From contig NZ_JAAAFX010000007.1 in the NCBI RefSeq assembly GCF_019352895.1, positions 36,261 through 100,260 on the forward strand: a stretch of 64,000 nucleotides of DNA, in the 5' to 3' direction. This document shows, one piece after another, positions 35,981 to 44,653 of the stretch (the first letter of the stretch is position 1; each line of letters starts with the position of its first letter). The DNA comes from Variovorax boronicumulans. Lineage in GTDB: Bacteria; Pseudomonadota; Gammaproteobacteria; Burkholderiales; Burkholderiaceae_C. A program made the translations under genes and the position numbers. Below the pieces are notes generated by a model. The model was not told the origin of the DNA. It was given only the letters and a program-made list of their open reading frames with translations, and made no database searches.

Positions 35981-38149
35981 ATGTCGCCGGCGCGGGCTGC
36001 AGGGCAAACTGTCGAAATGCTTGAAGAACAAGCCCTTGAAGGTGCCTCGCACCGCGATGCCGGGCTCACGCTAGTGACAGGCGGCCCTGCGCCAACGGGC
36101 CCTCAGACGACCCTGCACGAGGTGCTGGACCGGCTTGGCCCGTCCATCTTTGCGGGGCTGCTCGACACCGACGGCGTGCTGCGCTATGCCAACCAAGCGG
36201 CATTGCAAGCTATCGGCAGCGCGCCGGAAGAGGTGCTTGGCCAACGTTTCGACACCACCCCCTGGTGGCAAGCCTGCGAGACCTCGCGGCGGGGGCTCCA
36301 GCAGGCGCTGGCAGGGGCATTGCGCGGCGAGGTCTCGCGCTTCGACGTGCGAGTGGCCACGAGCAGCGGCGCAACTTTGTCGATGGATTTCTCGCTGCTG
36401 CCGCTCTACGATCTGGACGGTAGGGTGGCCTGGTTGATCCCGTCTGCGCGTGACGTGAGCGAACGCGAGCAGGCGCAGCACCAGCTGCAGCTGACGCGAC
36501 GCGCCGTCGAACAAGCCCACGACGCGCTGTTGCAGGTCGGGCCCGACGGTGCCTATCGCGATGCCAATGCGGCGGCCTGCCGCCTGCTGGGCTTGGACCG
36601 CAAGCAATTGCTGCGATTGCGTGTTCCCGACATCGACACGCAGGTTGATGCGGCGCAGTGGCCGCGGCACTGGCGCGAATTGTGCGACCGAGGTTCGCTG
36701 CGTTTCGAGACCAACGTCCGCCACCTGGAGGGTCACGAGATTCCGGTGAGCGTCTCCGTGAGCCTGGTGACCAGCGACGAGGTGTCCTTCGCCCATGTCT
36801 GCATCACCGACCTGCGCGAACGCCGCGCCGCCGAGCGCCGCATCCAGCAATTGCTGCAGTTCGACGAACTGACCGGGCTGCCGAACCGCCAGTTGCTCCT
36901 GGAGCGCTTGAGCGCGACCTTGCAGAGCAGCACGCAGACTGTGGTGCTGGTCCTGGTACTCGATCGTTTCAAGCGTATCAACGACGGCCTCGGCCCACAC
37001 ATCGGCGACGGGGTGCTGCGGGAAGTGGCTCAGCGGATCGTCGCCACCGTGCGCAGTATCGATCTGGTAGGGCGCCGCAGCGAGGACGAGTTCGTGATCG
37101 CGATGCCGACGCCGCCGGTATCGGCGGTGCACACGGCGCAAGCGCTGCTCGACGGTATCGCCCGACCGATGTGGATCGAGGGGCACGAGGTCTTTGTCAC
37201 CTGCAGCATCGGCATCGCCACGGCGCCCGCCGACGGCGACCAAACGGACATTCTGCTGCGCCGTGCCAACGCCGCGCTGCACCAGGCCAAGCTCCTGGGC
37301 CGCAACCAAGCCAGTGTCTACGCCGGTGCGCCACACGACGACGACCCCGAACGGCTGGCATTGGAGACAGCGCTGCGCAAAGCGTTGCGCGACGAGCAGC
37401 TCTATTTGCACTACCAGCCGCAAGTTGATCTTGCGCATGGCCGTATCGTTGGGGTCGAGGCATTGCTGCGCTGGGAGCACCCGACGATGGGCCGCATCGC
37501 GCCGGACCGATTCATCCCCATCGCTGAAGAGACCGGCTTGATCGTCGCCATCGGCGATTGGGTGCTGCACCGCGCCATCGAGCAGGCCGCCGCTTGGCAA
37601 GGAGCCGGGGTGCCACCGGTGCGCATGGCAGTGAACCTCTCGGCGCGTCAGTTGTTGCAGCCGGACCTGGCACAGCGCATCGAAGGCCTGCTCGTCTCAG
37701 CGGGCCTTGACCCGCGGCTGTTCGGCGTCGAGGTTACCGAGAGCAAGATGATCGGCAACTTCGACCAAGCGGTGCAGCACCTGCAAGCGCTGCGCGCGCT
37801 GGGCGTCGAAGTCTCGCTCGACGACTTCGGCACGGGCTACTCGAGCCTGAGCTACCTGCGCCGGCTGCCGGTGGACGTCGTCAAGATCGACCGTTCGCTG
37901 GTGCCCGACGTCACCGCGCCGGCGGAGGATGTATCAATCACCCGCGCCATCATCACGATGGTGCACCAGTTGAAGATGAAGGTGCTCGCCGAAGGTGTCG
38001 AAAGTGAAGGCCAGGCGGCCCTACTGGCGGCCAACCAGTGCGATCAGATGCAGGGCTACTGGTTTAGCGCGGCATTGCCTGCGGCAGCGATCGAAACGAT
38101 GCTGCGCGAAAGCCGGCGGATCGATCCCGCGCTCTTCCACCAGCGTTAG
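35981..38149 (+). CDS. PAS-PAS-GGDEF-EAL cyclic di-GMP phosphodiesterase
   Basis: A 722-residue signalling protein without membrane helices. Two PAS domains (about 50-165 and 170-285) precede a GGDEF domain whose signature is RRSEDEF, so the cyclase site is probably dead. The EAL domain (about 465-715) keeps EALLRWEHP, NLSARQL, EVTESKM, DDFGTGYSSLSYL, VKIDRSLV and AEGVESEGQ, meaning all metal-binding and catalytic residues. It should hydrolyse c-di-GMP in response to a signal at the PAS domains. ATG 35981 is the first start; 36017 is an alternative. It stands alone in the accessory mosaic. Confidence 0.9.
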   Translation: MSPARAAGQTVEMLEEQALEGASHRDAGLTLVTGGPAPTGPQTTLHEVLDRLGPSIFAGLLDTDGVLRYANQAALQAIGSAPEEVLGQRFDTTPWWQACETSRRGLQQALAGALRGEVSRFDVRVATSSGATLSMDFSLLPLYDLDGRVAWLIPSARDVSEREQAQHQLQLTRRAVEQAHDALLQVGPDGAYRDANAAACRLLGLDRKQLLRLRVPDIDTQVDAAQWPRHWRELCDRGSLRFETNVRHLEGHEIPVSVSVSLVTSDEVSFAHVCITDLRERRAAERRIQQLLQFDELTGLPNRQLLLERLSATLQSSTQTVVLVLVLDRFKRINDGLGPHIGDGVLREVAQRIVATVRSIDLVGRRSEDEFVIAMPTPPVSAVHTAQALLDGIARPMWIEGHEVFVTCSIGIATAPADGDQTDILLRRANAALHQAKLLGRNQASVYAGAPHDDDPERLALETALRKALRDEQLYLHYQPQVDLAHGRIVGVEALLRWEHPTMGRIAPDRFIPIAEETGLIVAIGDWVLHRAIEQAAAWQGAGVPPVRMAVNLSARQLLQPDLAQRIEGLLVSAGLDPRLFGVEVTESKMIGNFDQAVQHLQALRALGVEVSLDDFGTGYSSLSYLRRLPVDVVKIDRSLVPDVTAPAEDVSITRAIITMVHQLKMKVLAEGVESEGQAALLAANQCDQMQGYWFSAALPAAAIETMLRESRRIDPALFHQR

Positions 38150-38369
38150 CGGTAGCCCATCCTGCTGCCGCTGCTGCGAACCAGCCAGCCGAACAGAGCC
38201 TGCGCGCTCGAAGGGCACAGCGCGCTCACCGCGCTCGTCGATCACGGGCCCGCAAGCCGTTCAGGCGGCAACGGGAATCGGCGTCCGGCCACCGAACCGC
38301 GGCGGGAGGTCTGCACCTTCAAGACCCCGTGCGTCTGCTCAGGCCTGCGGTCCTCGAGCGCGAACGGCG

Positions 38370-38735
38370 TCAATCGTCTGCCGAGTGGCCCCTTGACGCG
38401 TTCTCTGCTGCTGCTGCTCTTGCAGGCGCTGAGGACGGACGAAGTCGCCATCCGGAAGGCGCCGCCTTGATCTTCGGCATGCGGAGTCGCCAGCGCGACG
38501 GATGCAGATTCGGGTATCCAAACTTCGAGAGCTCGTCGCGCCCCTTCTGAGTGATCGCCAGTACCTGGGCAGCAGGGCGGGATCCCGAGAGGGCGAGAGG
38601 GTCAGAGGGAGCGGGAACGAGGGCAATCACAAGACCGGCGGCTCGAAGCACCCTGACACTGTCAATTTCCTCGCGACGGTGGAACGATACGGGCAGTCGG
38701 GATCCCGCGATTTGCCTCAGCAAGTTCATGGTCAT
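38370..38735 (-). CDS. Hypothetical protein
   Basis: About 121 residues. A perfect AAGGAGGT ribosome site 6 bases before ATG 38735 fixes the start and strongly supports translation. The N-terminal ~75 residues (RVLRAAGLVIALVPAPSD, AAQVLAITQKGRDELSKFG) look like a small winged-helix-like fold; the C-terminus is basic and Ala-rich. Not recognised. Confidence 0.65.
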   Translation of the reverse strand: MTMNLLRQIAGSRLPVSFHRREEIDSVRVLRAAGLVIALVPAPSDPLALSGSRPAAQVLAITQKGRDELSKFGYPNLHPSRWRLRMPKIKAAPSGWRLRPSSAPARAAAAENASRGHSADD

Positions 38736-39103
38736 TTCACTACCTCCTTGTTGATTGACCAGTCTTCGACGGCAGCAAAGATAGCCCCTCCCGAGCGAGA
38801 TTTCAAGTCGGTCCCCTCGACGCAGGTATCGGCAAAGATCGCCGCATCGTAGGGGCAGACGCAGTGCTGCAAGCGGCTGGTCTCGGGTCGTTGGCATCGC
38901 GCAGGATCTGGTACCTTGACGTTCGAACAGGGTAGGAACCGCAATGCTGCGAGCGCATCGCTGCGTTGTGCGCTAAGGCTCAAACAACACACGCACTGCG
39001 GGGACTTGAACTCTCGAGCGTCTCCCTTAGATAGTCGTCCGGAAGCGCTGGAGACGCCTCCGGCCCTTCCTTCTGTTCAACCCATCGAATGGAGGAAATC
39101 GCC
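38736..39103. other. Divergent intergenic region before the Hsp20 genes
   Basis: About 370 bases separating the leftward gene at 38735 from the rightward Hsp20 pair. No supported gene. It must hold the heat-shock gene promoter, but no convincing sigma-32 type site was picked out by eye. A GGAGG element precedes ATG 39104. Confidence 0.4.
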
Positions 39104-39547
39104 ATGTACCGATCGCTTTTTCCGCGCGACGTGTTCGCCGAACTGGACCGCATTCAGCGGGAGATGCAACAGACCTTCGATCTGTCGCCCACCATCCGTG
39201 GCTTCGGCCGCAATGGCTTCCCGGCCCTCAACGTGGGGACAACGCCCACCGCCATCGAGATCTACGCGTTCGCGCCTGGCATCGATCCCGACAAGATCGA
39301 GGTCCAACTCGATCGCGGCCTGCTGACGCTGGCCGGCGAACGCAAGAGCCCGCTGCCAGAGGGCGACAGTGGCGGCCGGTCGACGGTGCACATCAACGAG
39401 CGCTTCGAAGGCAGTTTCCGCCGCGTGCTGACACTGCCCGAGGATGCCGACCCGGATGCGGTCGAGGCGCGATACCGCGACGGGGTGCTGCAGATCAGCA
39501 TCCAGCGCCGTGCCGCTTCCCAGCCGCGGCGCATCGCGATCCACTGA
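39104..39547 (+). CDS. Hsp20/alpha-crystallin small heat-shock protein
   Basis: A 147-residue chaperone. The alpha-crystallin domain covers residues ~45-140: AIEIYAFAPGIDPDKIEVQL, LLTLAGERK, FEGSFRRVLTLPEDADPD and the terminal YRDGVLQISIQRR with the conserved G-V-L. The N-terminus MYRSLFPRDVFAELDRIQ is typical of the family. It holds denatured proteins. A second Hsp20 gene follows after 49 bases. Confidence 0.92.
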   Translation: MYRSLFPRDVFAELDRIQREMQQTFDLSPTIRGFGRNGFPALNVGTTPTAIEIYAFAPGIDPDKIEVQLDRGLLTLAGERKSPLPEGDSGGRSTVHINERFEGSFRRVLTLPEDADPDAVEARYRDGVLQISIQRRAASQPRRIAIH

Positions 39548-39596
39548 ACGCCCCATGTCTTTTTACTCGTCGAACCCGAAAAGAAAGGAGCCCATC

Positions 39597-40016
39597 ATGA
39601 CGACCTTCCCGACCGCCACGGCCAAGAACGCCGACGCGCTTGCGACGACCCAGTCACCGTCCGCGCGGAGCATGCGCTACAGCGAATCCACACTCACACC
39701 GCCCGTCGACGTGGTCGAGGACGATGGCGGCATCACGCTGTACGCCGACCTGCCAGGCGTGGCGCGCGACAAACTCACGCTCAACGTCGAAGCCGACACC
39801 CTCACCATCGAAGCCGAATCGGCACTGCCTGTGCCGGAAGGCTTGCAGTCCAGCCACACCGAGGTCGGGCTCGCGCGCTTCCGCCGGCTGTTCACCCTCA
39901 GCAAGGAACTGGACACCGAGCAGGTATCCGCCGAATTTGCGCAGGGTGTGCTGCGCCTGCGCATCCCAAAAGCCCAGCACGCGCAGCCTCGCCGCATCGA
40001 GGTAAAAGTCAACTAG
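39597..40016 (+). CDS. Hsp20/alpha-crystallin small heat-shock protein
   Basis: A 139-residue protein from ATG 39597, with a strong AAAGGAG ribosome site. The alpha-crystallin core includes GITLYADLPGVARDKLTLNV, TLTIEAES, LARFRRLFTLSKELDTEQ and FAQGVLRLRIPKAQ. It is a divergent paralogue of the preceding gene and very likely in the same transcript, forming a two-component small heat-shock pair. Confidence 0.92.
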   Translation: MTTFPTATAKNADALATTQSPSARSMRYSESTLTPPVDVVEDDGGITLYADLPGVARDKLTLNVEADTLTIEAESALPVPEGLQSSHTEVGLARFRRLFTLSKELDTEQVSAEFAQGVLRLRIPKAQHAQPRRIEVKVN

Positions 40017-40196
40017 GCGGCGCGCAGCGGTGGCCGTTCCGCAGCCGTGTGGGCATTTGCCTATTTCGTGCTTCGTCGGAATCGCTCGCCGCTGCCTGTC
40101 TGCACGTAATGACGATGAGTTTGACTCACTGGTTAAGCACTGCGCCAACCTTCGGCGCTGTAGCTCATTCGCGATCCGTAGAGAAAGGTGGCTGTC

Positions 40197-40382
40197 ATGT
40201 CTTCGCGATTTGGATTCGATGTTTCAAAACTTCCCAGCGTGAAGTCCAGTAGGTCAACAAGCGCCTCACGCCAGGCTGTGATGAGTGATAAACAGATCGA
40301 GGCATACCTGATCACGCGTGACACGCTTCGACGTCTCAAGCGAACAGCGCTGTCGCATCATGCGAGCCGCATCTCCAGGTAG
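40197..40382 (+). CDS. Small hypothetical protein
   Basis: A 61-residue basic protein from ATG 40197 with AAAGGTGG upstream. The sequence (MSSRFGFDVSKLPSVKSS, then DKQIEAYLITRDTLRRLKR) is helical toward its end. A competing minus-strand frame exists, so coding status rests mainly on the ribosome site. Confidence 0.4.
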   Translation: MSSRFGFDVSKLPSVKSSRSTSASRQAVMSDKQIEAYLITRDTLRRLKRTALSHHASRISR

Positions 40383-40517
40383 GCCTCGTCTGCGCCAACG
40401 AGGTCGCGGAGTTCGCTTCCTTCCTCTTAACGTAGCGGTCGCCCGGGAACGCCCCGTCGAGCTGAGGGGGAGCGCAGCACTACGCGTCGATCCCCGCCGG
40501 CGTGCCGTCGACAGAGA

Positions 40518-40736
40518 TCAGCGCGCCGGGCGCTGCATCGTCGATCTCGATCGCCACCCCCCGTGAACCGCAGCGTCGACCTGGGCGGCCTCCTTCTCGG
40601 TTTTGGTCATCCTGCGCCGGCGCATCAGATCGCCGTGCTGTGCGGTCGACACGACGAGCTTCTGGGGGTGCTTGTTGTCGTGCTCTTTCCAGTGCGCAGA
40701 CAGGGCCTTGGTGATCGCGTCGTAGATGTTGCTCAA
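40518..40736 (-). CDS. Hypothetical protein, probably frameshifted near its C-terminus
   Basis: A TTG start at 40736 overlaps the TGA of the upstream gene (TTGA). The first ~50 residues (NIYDAITKALSAHWKEHDNK) look coding. At the run of six G on the minus strand (40557-40562) the frame changes to Arg-rich sequence and stops at 40518, while the neighbouring frame reads GVAIEIDDAAPGALISVDGT and ends at 40480. One added G would restore a protein about 13 residues longer. Not recognised. Confidence 0.5.
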   Translation of the reverse strand: MSNIYDAITKALSAHWKEHDNKHPQKLVVSTAQHGDLMRRRRMTKTEKEAAQVDAAVHGGWRSRSTMQRPAR

Positions 40737-40972
40737 TCTGAAAATCGGGCCTGCGTGTTCAGTTCGTCCTGATTGCCTCGCTCTTCGAACGTGCGTCGCA
40801 GTTCAAACAAAGCGATTTCAGTCGTGTCCATCATCTGTGTCACTTCTTCTGGACTCAGGTAGGGATAGCCCGGAGTTGACCTAAGAAAGTGGTCAAGCTT
40901 CTCGCAAGCAGCACACCAAGCAAGGGCGGCGCTCTTCTGTTCGGACGTGAGGCGAGGGTTGTTCTGTGGCAT
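40733..40972 (-). CDS. Small hypothetical protein, paralogue of 34981-35199
   Basis: A 79-residue protein from ATG 40972 (MPQNNPRLTSEQKSAALAW). It shares CAACEKLDHFLRSTPGYPYL and SPEEVTQMMDTTE with the product at 34981-35199. It overlaps the next gene by 4 bases. No known domain. Confidence 0.65.
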   Translation of the reverse strand: MPQNNPRLTSEQKSAALAWCAACEKLDHFLRSTPGYPYLSPEEVTQMMDTTEIALFELRRTFEERGNQDELNTQARFSD

Positions 40973-41035
40973 CTGAACATCGTAGCGCGCGCACTGCACA
41001 CAGCTACAAATCCCCCAACTCGGATGGCGCTTTGC

Positions 41036-41440
41036 TCAATGCAAAGTGGGCGCCACGACATCCGGTTGCTCTTCGCCGATCAGCTGGAAATACTCGCACT
41101 GGGCCCTGAATTTCCCGTCATCGGCGGGGGTGAAGGTGTCGGGGCACTCGTAGATCCCGCGTGCCAGGTACGCATTCGCGGACTCGTAGAAGGTGGTGTC
41201 GCTCGGGAATTCGACTGAGCGGGTGCCGAGGTACTTGAATGTCAGGTTCGCCGGCGTGCCCAGTGGTGCCTCACCCAGCATCGTGTGCGTGCTGGTGAGC
41301 AGGAGAGGGCCGCGGACGATGGCCAGCGCGTTGACGAGTGCATCAAGCGGTTGCAGCGGACCTTCCAGCTCTTCCTTCGAGATGTCGACCAAGCCGATCG
41401 TTAGCTGGCCGGCGGCGGTTTCGAGGTAGGCGATGAACAT
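41036..41440 (-). CDS. Hypothetical protein of the SOS-box-adjacent operon
   Basis: A 134-residue acidic protein (MFIAYLETAAGQLTIGLV at the start, YECPDTFTPADDGKFRAQCE near the end). No motif recognised. It is the last of four closely spaced minus-strand genes (41036-42332) that begin at a LexA-like box. Confidence 0.6.
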   Translation of the reverse strand: MFIAYLETAAGQLTIGLVDISKEELEGPLQPLDALVNALAIVRGPLLLTSTHTMLGEAPLGTPANLTFKYLGTRSVEFPSDTTFYESANAYLARGIYECPDTFTPADDGKFRAQCEYFQLIGEEQPDVVAPTLH

Positions 41441-41449
41441 GGTGCCACC

Positions 41450-41734
41450 TCATCCCAGCCGCACTTCGAAGTAGGCCTCATCCGAGCCGCCCAGGTCACG
41501 GAAGCCAGCCATCTTCGCCTTCTCGTAGGCCTTGGGCCAGGTGCTGGCCAGGGCATGCTCTTCGGCCGACAGCTCATTGGCGCCAGACTCGGCCGCCGTG
41601 CTGTAGGCCTTGAGCACCTGCTCGAGGCTGTCGCGCAGTTCCTTTTCCAGCGTCGCGCGAAACCGCTTCTCGGCGGCAGCGATCAGATCGGCCGGAAGGC
41701 CTGGAAACTCTCTCAGCTTGGCGGTGTAGGCCAT
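41450..41734 (-). CDS. Hypothetical helical protein of the SOS-box-adjacent operon
   Basis: A 94-residue protein, almost entirely helical (AAAEKRFRATLEKELRDSLE, VLKAYSTAAESGANEL), with a GGAGCC element before ATG 41734. It has no Cys and no membrane segment. Spacing is 9 bases to the next gene and 20 to the previous one. Not recognised. Confidence 0.65.
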   Translation of the reverse strand: MAYTAKLREFPGLPADLIAAAEKRFRATLEKELRDSLEQVLKAYSTAAESGANELSAEEHALASTWPKAYEKAKMAGFRDLGGSDEAYFEVRLG

Positions 41735-41754
41735 GATGGGGCTCCTTCAAAAAA

Positions 41755-41961
41755 TCAGAATGGCGCCGGCGACGTCGACACGTCAACCGGCCCGATGCCG
41801 TCATAGACCACCTTCCCAGTGGTGCGCTCGACGACCTGCACGCGATCACCCTTCCTGACGATCTCGTATTCCTCGGCTGGCAGCACCAGGGGGATCTCGC
41901 TGTCGAGGCCCGGAATCCACGAGGGCGTGCGCAGTAGGGTGGGGTGGCGTGGTTCGGTCAT
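41755..41961 (-). CDS. Hypothetical protein of the SOS-box-adjacent operon
   Basis: A 68-residue protein from ATG 41961, overlapping the upstream gene's stop (ATGA). It has a proline-rich start (MTEPRHPTLLRTPSWIPGL) and then a small beta-rich segment (EEYEIVRKGDRVQVVERTTG). The translational coupling supports it as a real gene. Function unknown. Confidence 0.6.
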   Translation of the reverse strand: MTEPRHPTLLRTPSWIPGLDSEIPLVLPAEEYEIVRKGDRVQVVERTTGKVVYDGIGPVDVSTSPAPF

Positions 41962-42332
41962 GTTTCTGGATGGGTGCGTTGGTACAGGGCTCGTGTCCAT
42001 TCGGCCTCGGTGCCCGCCGCGGGCTGGCACAGCCACACTTGGCGGTGCTCCCAGACTTTTCGCCCGCCGTCCGTGCACTGAAGCTCAGTGCCTGCGATCA
42101 GCAGACCCTCGCCCTCGTAGGGCAGCAGAACTGGATCTGCCAGCGTCGCCAGGCCGCGCATGCGCGTTTCGCCGTAAGCAGCCCAGAGGTCGATCTTCAC
42201 GAGGTTCCGCTTGAAGTTGTTGTTGTCGCGGTCCATCTCGGTGATCCGAAAGGTGCCGCGCAGGGGCAGGTCCCACTGGCTGCGAGGCAGCCGGAGGCCT
42301 TGTTTGCGAAGAAGCTGGACATCAAAAAGCAC
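41958..42332 (-). CDS. Hypothetical protein, first gene of the SOS-box-adjacent operon
   Basis: About 124 residues from GTG 42332 (LFDVQLLRKQGLRLPRSQWD). The frame is open to an ATG at 42368, but that start would place the LexA-like box inside the coding region; GTG 42332 begins at its edge. The segment LPLRGTFRITEMDRDNNNFK suggests a beta-rich fold. No family recognised. It is divergent from the SRAP operon and shares its promoter region. Confidence 0.55.
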   Translation of the reverse strand: MLFDVQLLRKQGLRLPRSQWDLPLRGTFRITEMDRDNNNFKRNLVKIDLWAAYGETRMRGLATLADPVLLPYEGEGLLIAGTELQCTDGGRKVWEHRQVWLCQPAAGTEAEWTRALYQRTHPET

Positions 42333-42347
42333 TGGATGAATATACAG
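42332..42347 (+). promoter_or_regulatory. LexA-type SOS box
   Basis: CTGGATGAATATACAG has the CTG-N10-CAG architecture and AT-rich centre of LexA operators; only one position of the CTGT half differs from the perfect palindrome. It lies 21 bases upstream of the gene at 42368, which precedes the SOS-associated peptidase, and abuts the start of the divergent operon. Repression of both directions by LexA is likely. Confidence 0.8.
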
Positions 42348-42367
42348 TGTTTCGGTAGACTGGCGCA

Positions 42368-42577
42368 ATGGACCAGATACCCGAAACTGAATGGATCGCC
42401 GCCTGCGCTCACCGACTGCACCGCCATTGGCACACCGTTGACCCGCTCGAGCTGGAGGCTGTGGCTACCGAGATTTCGCACGACCGGCGCCTGCGCACGA
42501 TGCTCCCCACCGAGGCTGCCACCGAGTGGCTGAAGCCGGTAGAGTCCGGCCATGTGCACGCGCTACATCCCTCCTGA
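42368..42577 (+). CDS. Small hypothetical protein preceding the SRAP gene
   Basis: A 69-residue protein (MDQIPETEWIAACAHRLHRH) starting 20 bases after the SOS box. Its last 26 bases overlap the start of the SRAP gene in another frame, so the two are coupled and probably SOS-induced together. His- and Glu-rich, no known domain. Confidence 0.6.
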   Translation: MDQIPETEWIAACAHRLHRHWHTVDPLELEAVATEISHDRRLRTMLPTEAATEWLKPVESGHVHALHPS

Positions 42578-43280
42578 GGTCGCTGAGATCGAACGCTTCT
42601 GGGGCCTGCCTCGGGGGTATCAGCCGGACCTGTGGCCGCGTGAGATGTTTCCACGGGCGCCGGGCCCTTTCATCCGCCGCCGACGGGACGCCACCGGATA
42701 CGAGCGCGAGCTGGTCGTCGGGCGGTGGGGCCTGATCCCTGAGCGCTCGGAAACTTCGACACCGCGTAAAAAGGACGGCAAGCTCTTGAACACGGAGAAT
42801 GCGCGCGGGGAGGAGGTCCACTGGAAAGACAGCTACAAGGGCCCATGGGCCCTGGGCCAGCGCTGCATCATCCCCGCGGCTACCTTTGATGAGCCGAATT
42901 GGGAGACGGGGAAGAACGTGTGGTGGCGCTTCCGTCGCGCTGACGGCGCGCCGTGGGGCTTGGCGGGCTTGTGGAATCTCTGGCCCGATCCCGAAACGGG
43001 CGAACTGCATGAGAGCTACACGATGCTCACGCTCAATGCCAATGCCCACCCGTTGATGAGCCGCATGCACCGGCCAGTGGTCGACCCTGTCACCAAAGTG
43101 CCGCTGCCGCTCGACAAGCAGGACAAGCGCAGCGTGATCCCACTTGAGGCGGCCGACTTCGATCAGTGGTTGGAAGGGACTGTCCAACAGGTGAAGGCGC
43201 TGATGCGTTTAGTGCAGGTCGACGTGTTCGATGCCGCAGCGGTTGAGCCAACGCAGCCCCCGGCGCCGGAACTCCTCTGA
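42552..43280 (+). CDS. SOS response-associated peptidase (YedK/HMCES family)
   Basis: A 242-residue SRAP-domain protein that shields abasic sites in single-stranded DNA by a covalent link. The catalytic Cys2 is exposed in MCTRYIPPE; NTENARGEE and the TMLTLNANAHPLMSRMHRP block with the active His match the family. The typical GFYEW motif reads TFDEPNW, a divergence seen in long SRAP branches. It is the second gene behind the LexA-like box at 42332, so SOS control fits its role. Confidence 0.88.
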   Translation: MCTRYIPPEVAEIERFWGLPRGYQPDLWPREMFPRAPGPFIRRRRDATGYERELVVGRWGLIPERSETSTPRKKDGKLLNTENARGEEVHWKDSYKGPWALGQRCIIPAATFDEPNWETGKNVWWRFRRADGAPWGLAGLWNLWPDPETGELHESYTMLTLNANAHPLMSRMHRPVVDPVTKVPLPLDKQDKRSVIPLEAADFDQWLEGTVQQVKALMRLVQVDVFDAAAVEPTQPPAPELL

Positions 43281-43356
43281 CGGCGCGTTCGCCGTTTCAC
43301 TGGCACTCAGTGGGCCTTGGTCGTTGCATCCTGCGGTTTTTTCACTGGAGAACACC

Positions 43357-43542
43357 ATGGCAGACGACAAGAGCTTGCGAGGCCCGGCTGACGCTGCGCG
43401 TATCAACGTCAACGAAGAGCACGAACTGCGCTACTGGACCAAGGCACTTGGAGTAACGGAGCAAAAACTGCGCGCGGCGGTGGCATCTGCCGGCGTTATG
43501 GCAAGGGACGTCCGCGCCTACCTTGGCCTACCTGAGCGATAG
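43357..43542 (+). CDS. DUF3606 protein
   Basis: A 61-residue protein from ATG 43357. Most of it is the DUF3606 domain: INVNEEHELRYWTKALGVTE, then LRAAVASAGVMARDVRAYLG. Function is unknown, but the domain is common in soil Proteobacteria. It follows the SRAP gene by 76 bases on the same strand. Confidence 0.8.
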   Translation: MADDKSLRGPADAARINVNEEHELRYWTKALGVTEQKLRAAVASAGVMARDVRAYLGLPER

Positions 43543-43811
43543 GAGGAATCTCCGCGCGTCGAATCACCCGGTTCCATGCTCATTGGCAATCTGCAGCGAG
43601 GCTGTATGTGCCCAGGAACAGGGCCCCGACCCGGCTCCAGGCGACCTGTAGAGGTATACCGGGGACGAGTTTCGCGCCTTCTACGCGAACTGATGAGGCT
43701 CATGGCGGCAGCCTAAGCCTGCGATGGGCCGCGACGCTGTCATGGTCGCAACGAAAATATAGTTGACTGAGGCATACACTCGGCATTCACCGCCAGGTTT
43801 CCGAGCCGCCC

Positions 43812-44153
43812 ATGAACGTCAATGATCTGCTTGCCGCGATCCCGGATGAAGCCACACTTGAAGCCCTTGATGTGGCGGGCAAGAAGAAGGCTGTGCTTGA
43901 TGCAATCGACGCCGTCATCAGAGCATTGGCTGCAGAGAATCGCAACGCGGATGTGTGGGAATCGAACATGATGCTGCGGTCAATGGCTGCAATTCTTCGT
44001 GCCCAATACTCTCTCGCTGCGCAAGATCTGCGGCTGGTTCTTACGCCTGCATCGCAACGTCAACCGGGGGAGCTACTCGAGACAGCCGAATCGATGACCC
44101 CAGAGTCTCTGAAAGAGATTCTGAGCGCCCTCCGGCGCATCGCTGCGCGCTAA
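43812..44153 (+). CDS. Hypothetical helical protein
   Basis: A 113-residue protein from ATG 43812. It is rich in Ala, Leu and Glu and predicted helical throughout (AGKKKAVLDAIDAVIRALAA, LKEILSALRRIAAR). No known domain. The 270 bases before it hold no supported gene. Confidence 0.6.
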   Translation: MNVNDLLAAIPDEATLEALDVAGKKKAVLDAIDAVIRALAAENRNADVWESNMMLRSMAAILRAQYSLAAQDLRLVLTPASQRQPGELLETAESMTPESLKEILSALRRIAAR

Positions 44154-44234
44154 GCCCACTCCGCTATGCATCTGGCAGAAGCCGTTGCCAGCATGCACCG
44201 TTCGGCCTTGTTCGCTCGGCAGCTGCACACATAC

Positions 44235-44468
44235 CTACACAACCGTCAGCGCATCGACAGTTCTCCGGCACTCGTCGAGCAGTTTTTGCAGCAGGATTAG
44301 TTTGACAAGTGCCCCGGGCGTTCCACGCTCCAGCGCCGTGAGCTGAGCAGCATACGCATCGGAAGCAATGTGCCAACGTGCGATGCCGAGTTGAGACCTT
44401 CGATTGGAACCTTCATTCGAATTCTCCTTTCGTGGGTGGCAGCCAACGGGCGGCGGCCGCGGGATCAA
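44235..44468 (-). CDS. Possible small protein with uncertain start
   Basis: The last ~60 residues (ASDAYAAQLTALERGTPGAL, then LILLQKLLDECRRTVDALTV) look coding. The frame has no ATG; a TTG at 44468 overlaps the TGA of the upstream frame. A good AAAGGAG ribosome site instead serves an ATG near 44417 in a different frame that stops after about 38 codons, so a frameshift is possible. Confidence 0.35.
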   Translation of the reverse strand: MIPRPPPVGCHPRKENSNEGSNRRSQLGIARWHIASDAYAAQLTALERGTPGALVKLILLQKLLDECRRTVDALTVV

Positions 44469-44653
44469 AATCCTGCCATGGGGAAACGTTTGAGCAGCAC
44501 TGGGAGGCGCATCGTGCCTTCACGGGCGGGACGAGTCAGCACGCGGCCTTTGCTATCTTGCTCCTCTAACCAGTCCGCAGCAGACGGCTGCCGCAAGCCC
44601 TCAGCAGCGGACAACGCTTGGATGAGCGCAATGGCATGTAAGTGATGCTGCAT
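44465..44653 (-). CDS. Small hypothetical protein
   Basis: A 62-residue protein from ATG 44653 (MQHHLHAIALIQALSAAEGL), helical at the start and basic at the end. Its stop overlaps the next possible start by 4 bases. Nothing recognised, and support is limited to reading-frame character. Confidence 0.4.
   Translation of the reverse strand: MQHHLHAIALIQALSAAEGLRQPSAADWLEEQDSKGRVLTRPAREGTMRLPVLLKRFPMAGF

Noticed and set aside
36071..37600. 509-codon minus-strand frame opposite the GGDEF-EAL gene
   Set aside because: All GGDEF and EAL motifs lie on the plus strand; this frame is a shadow.
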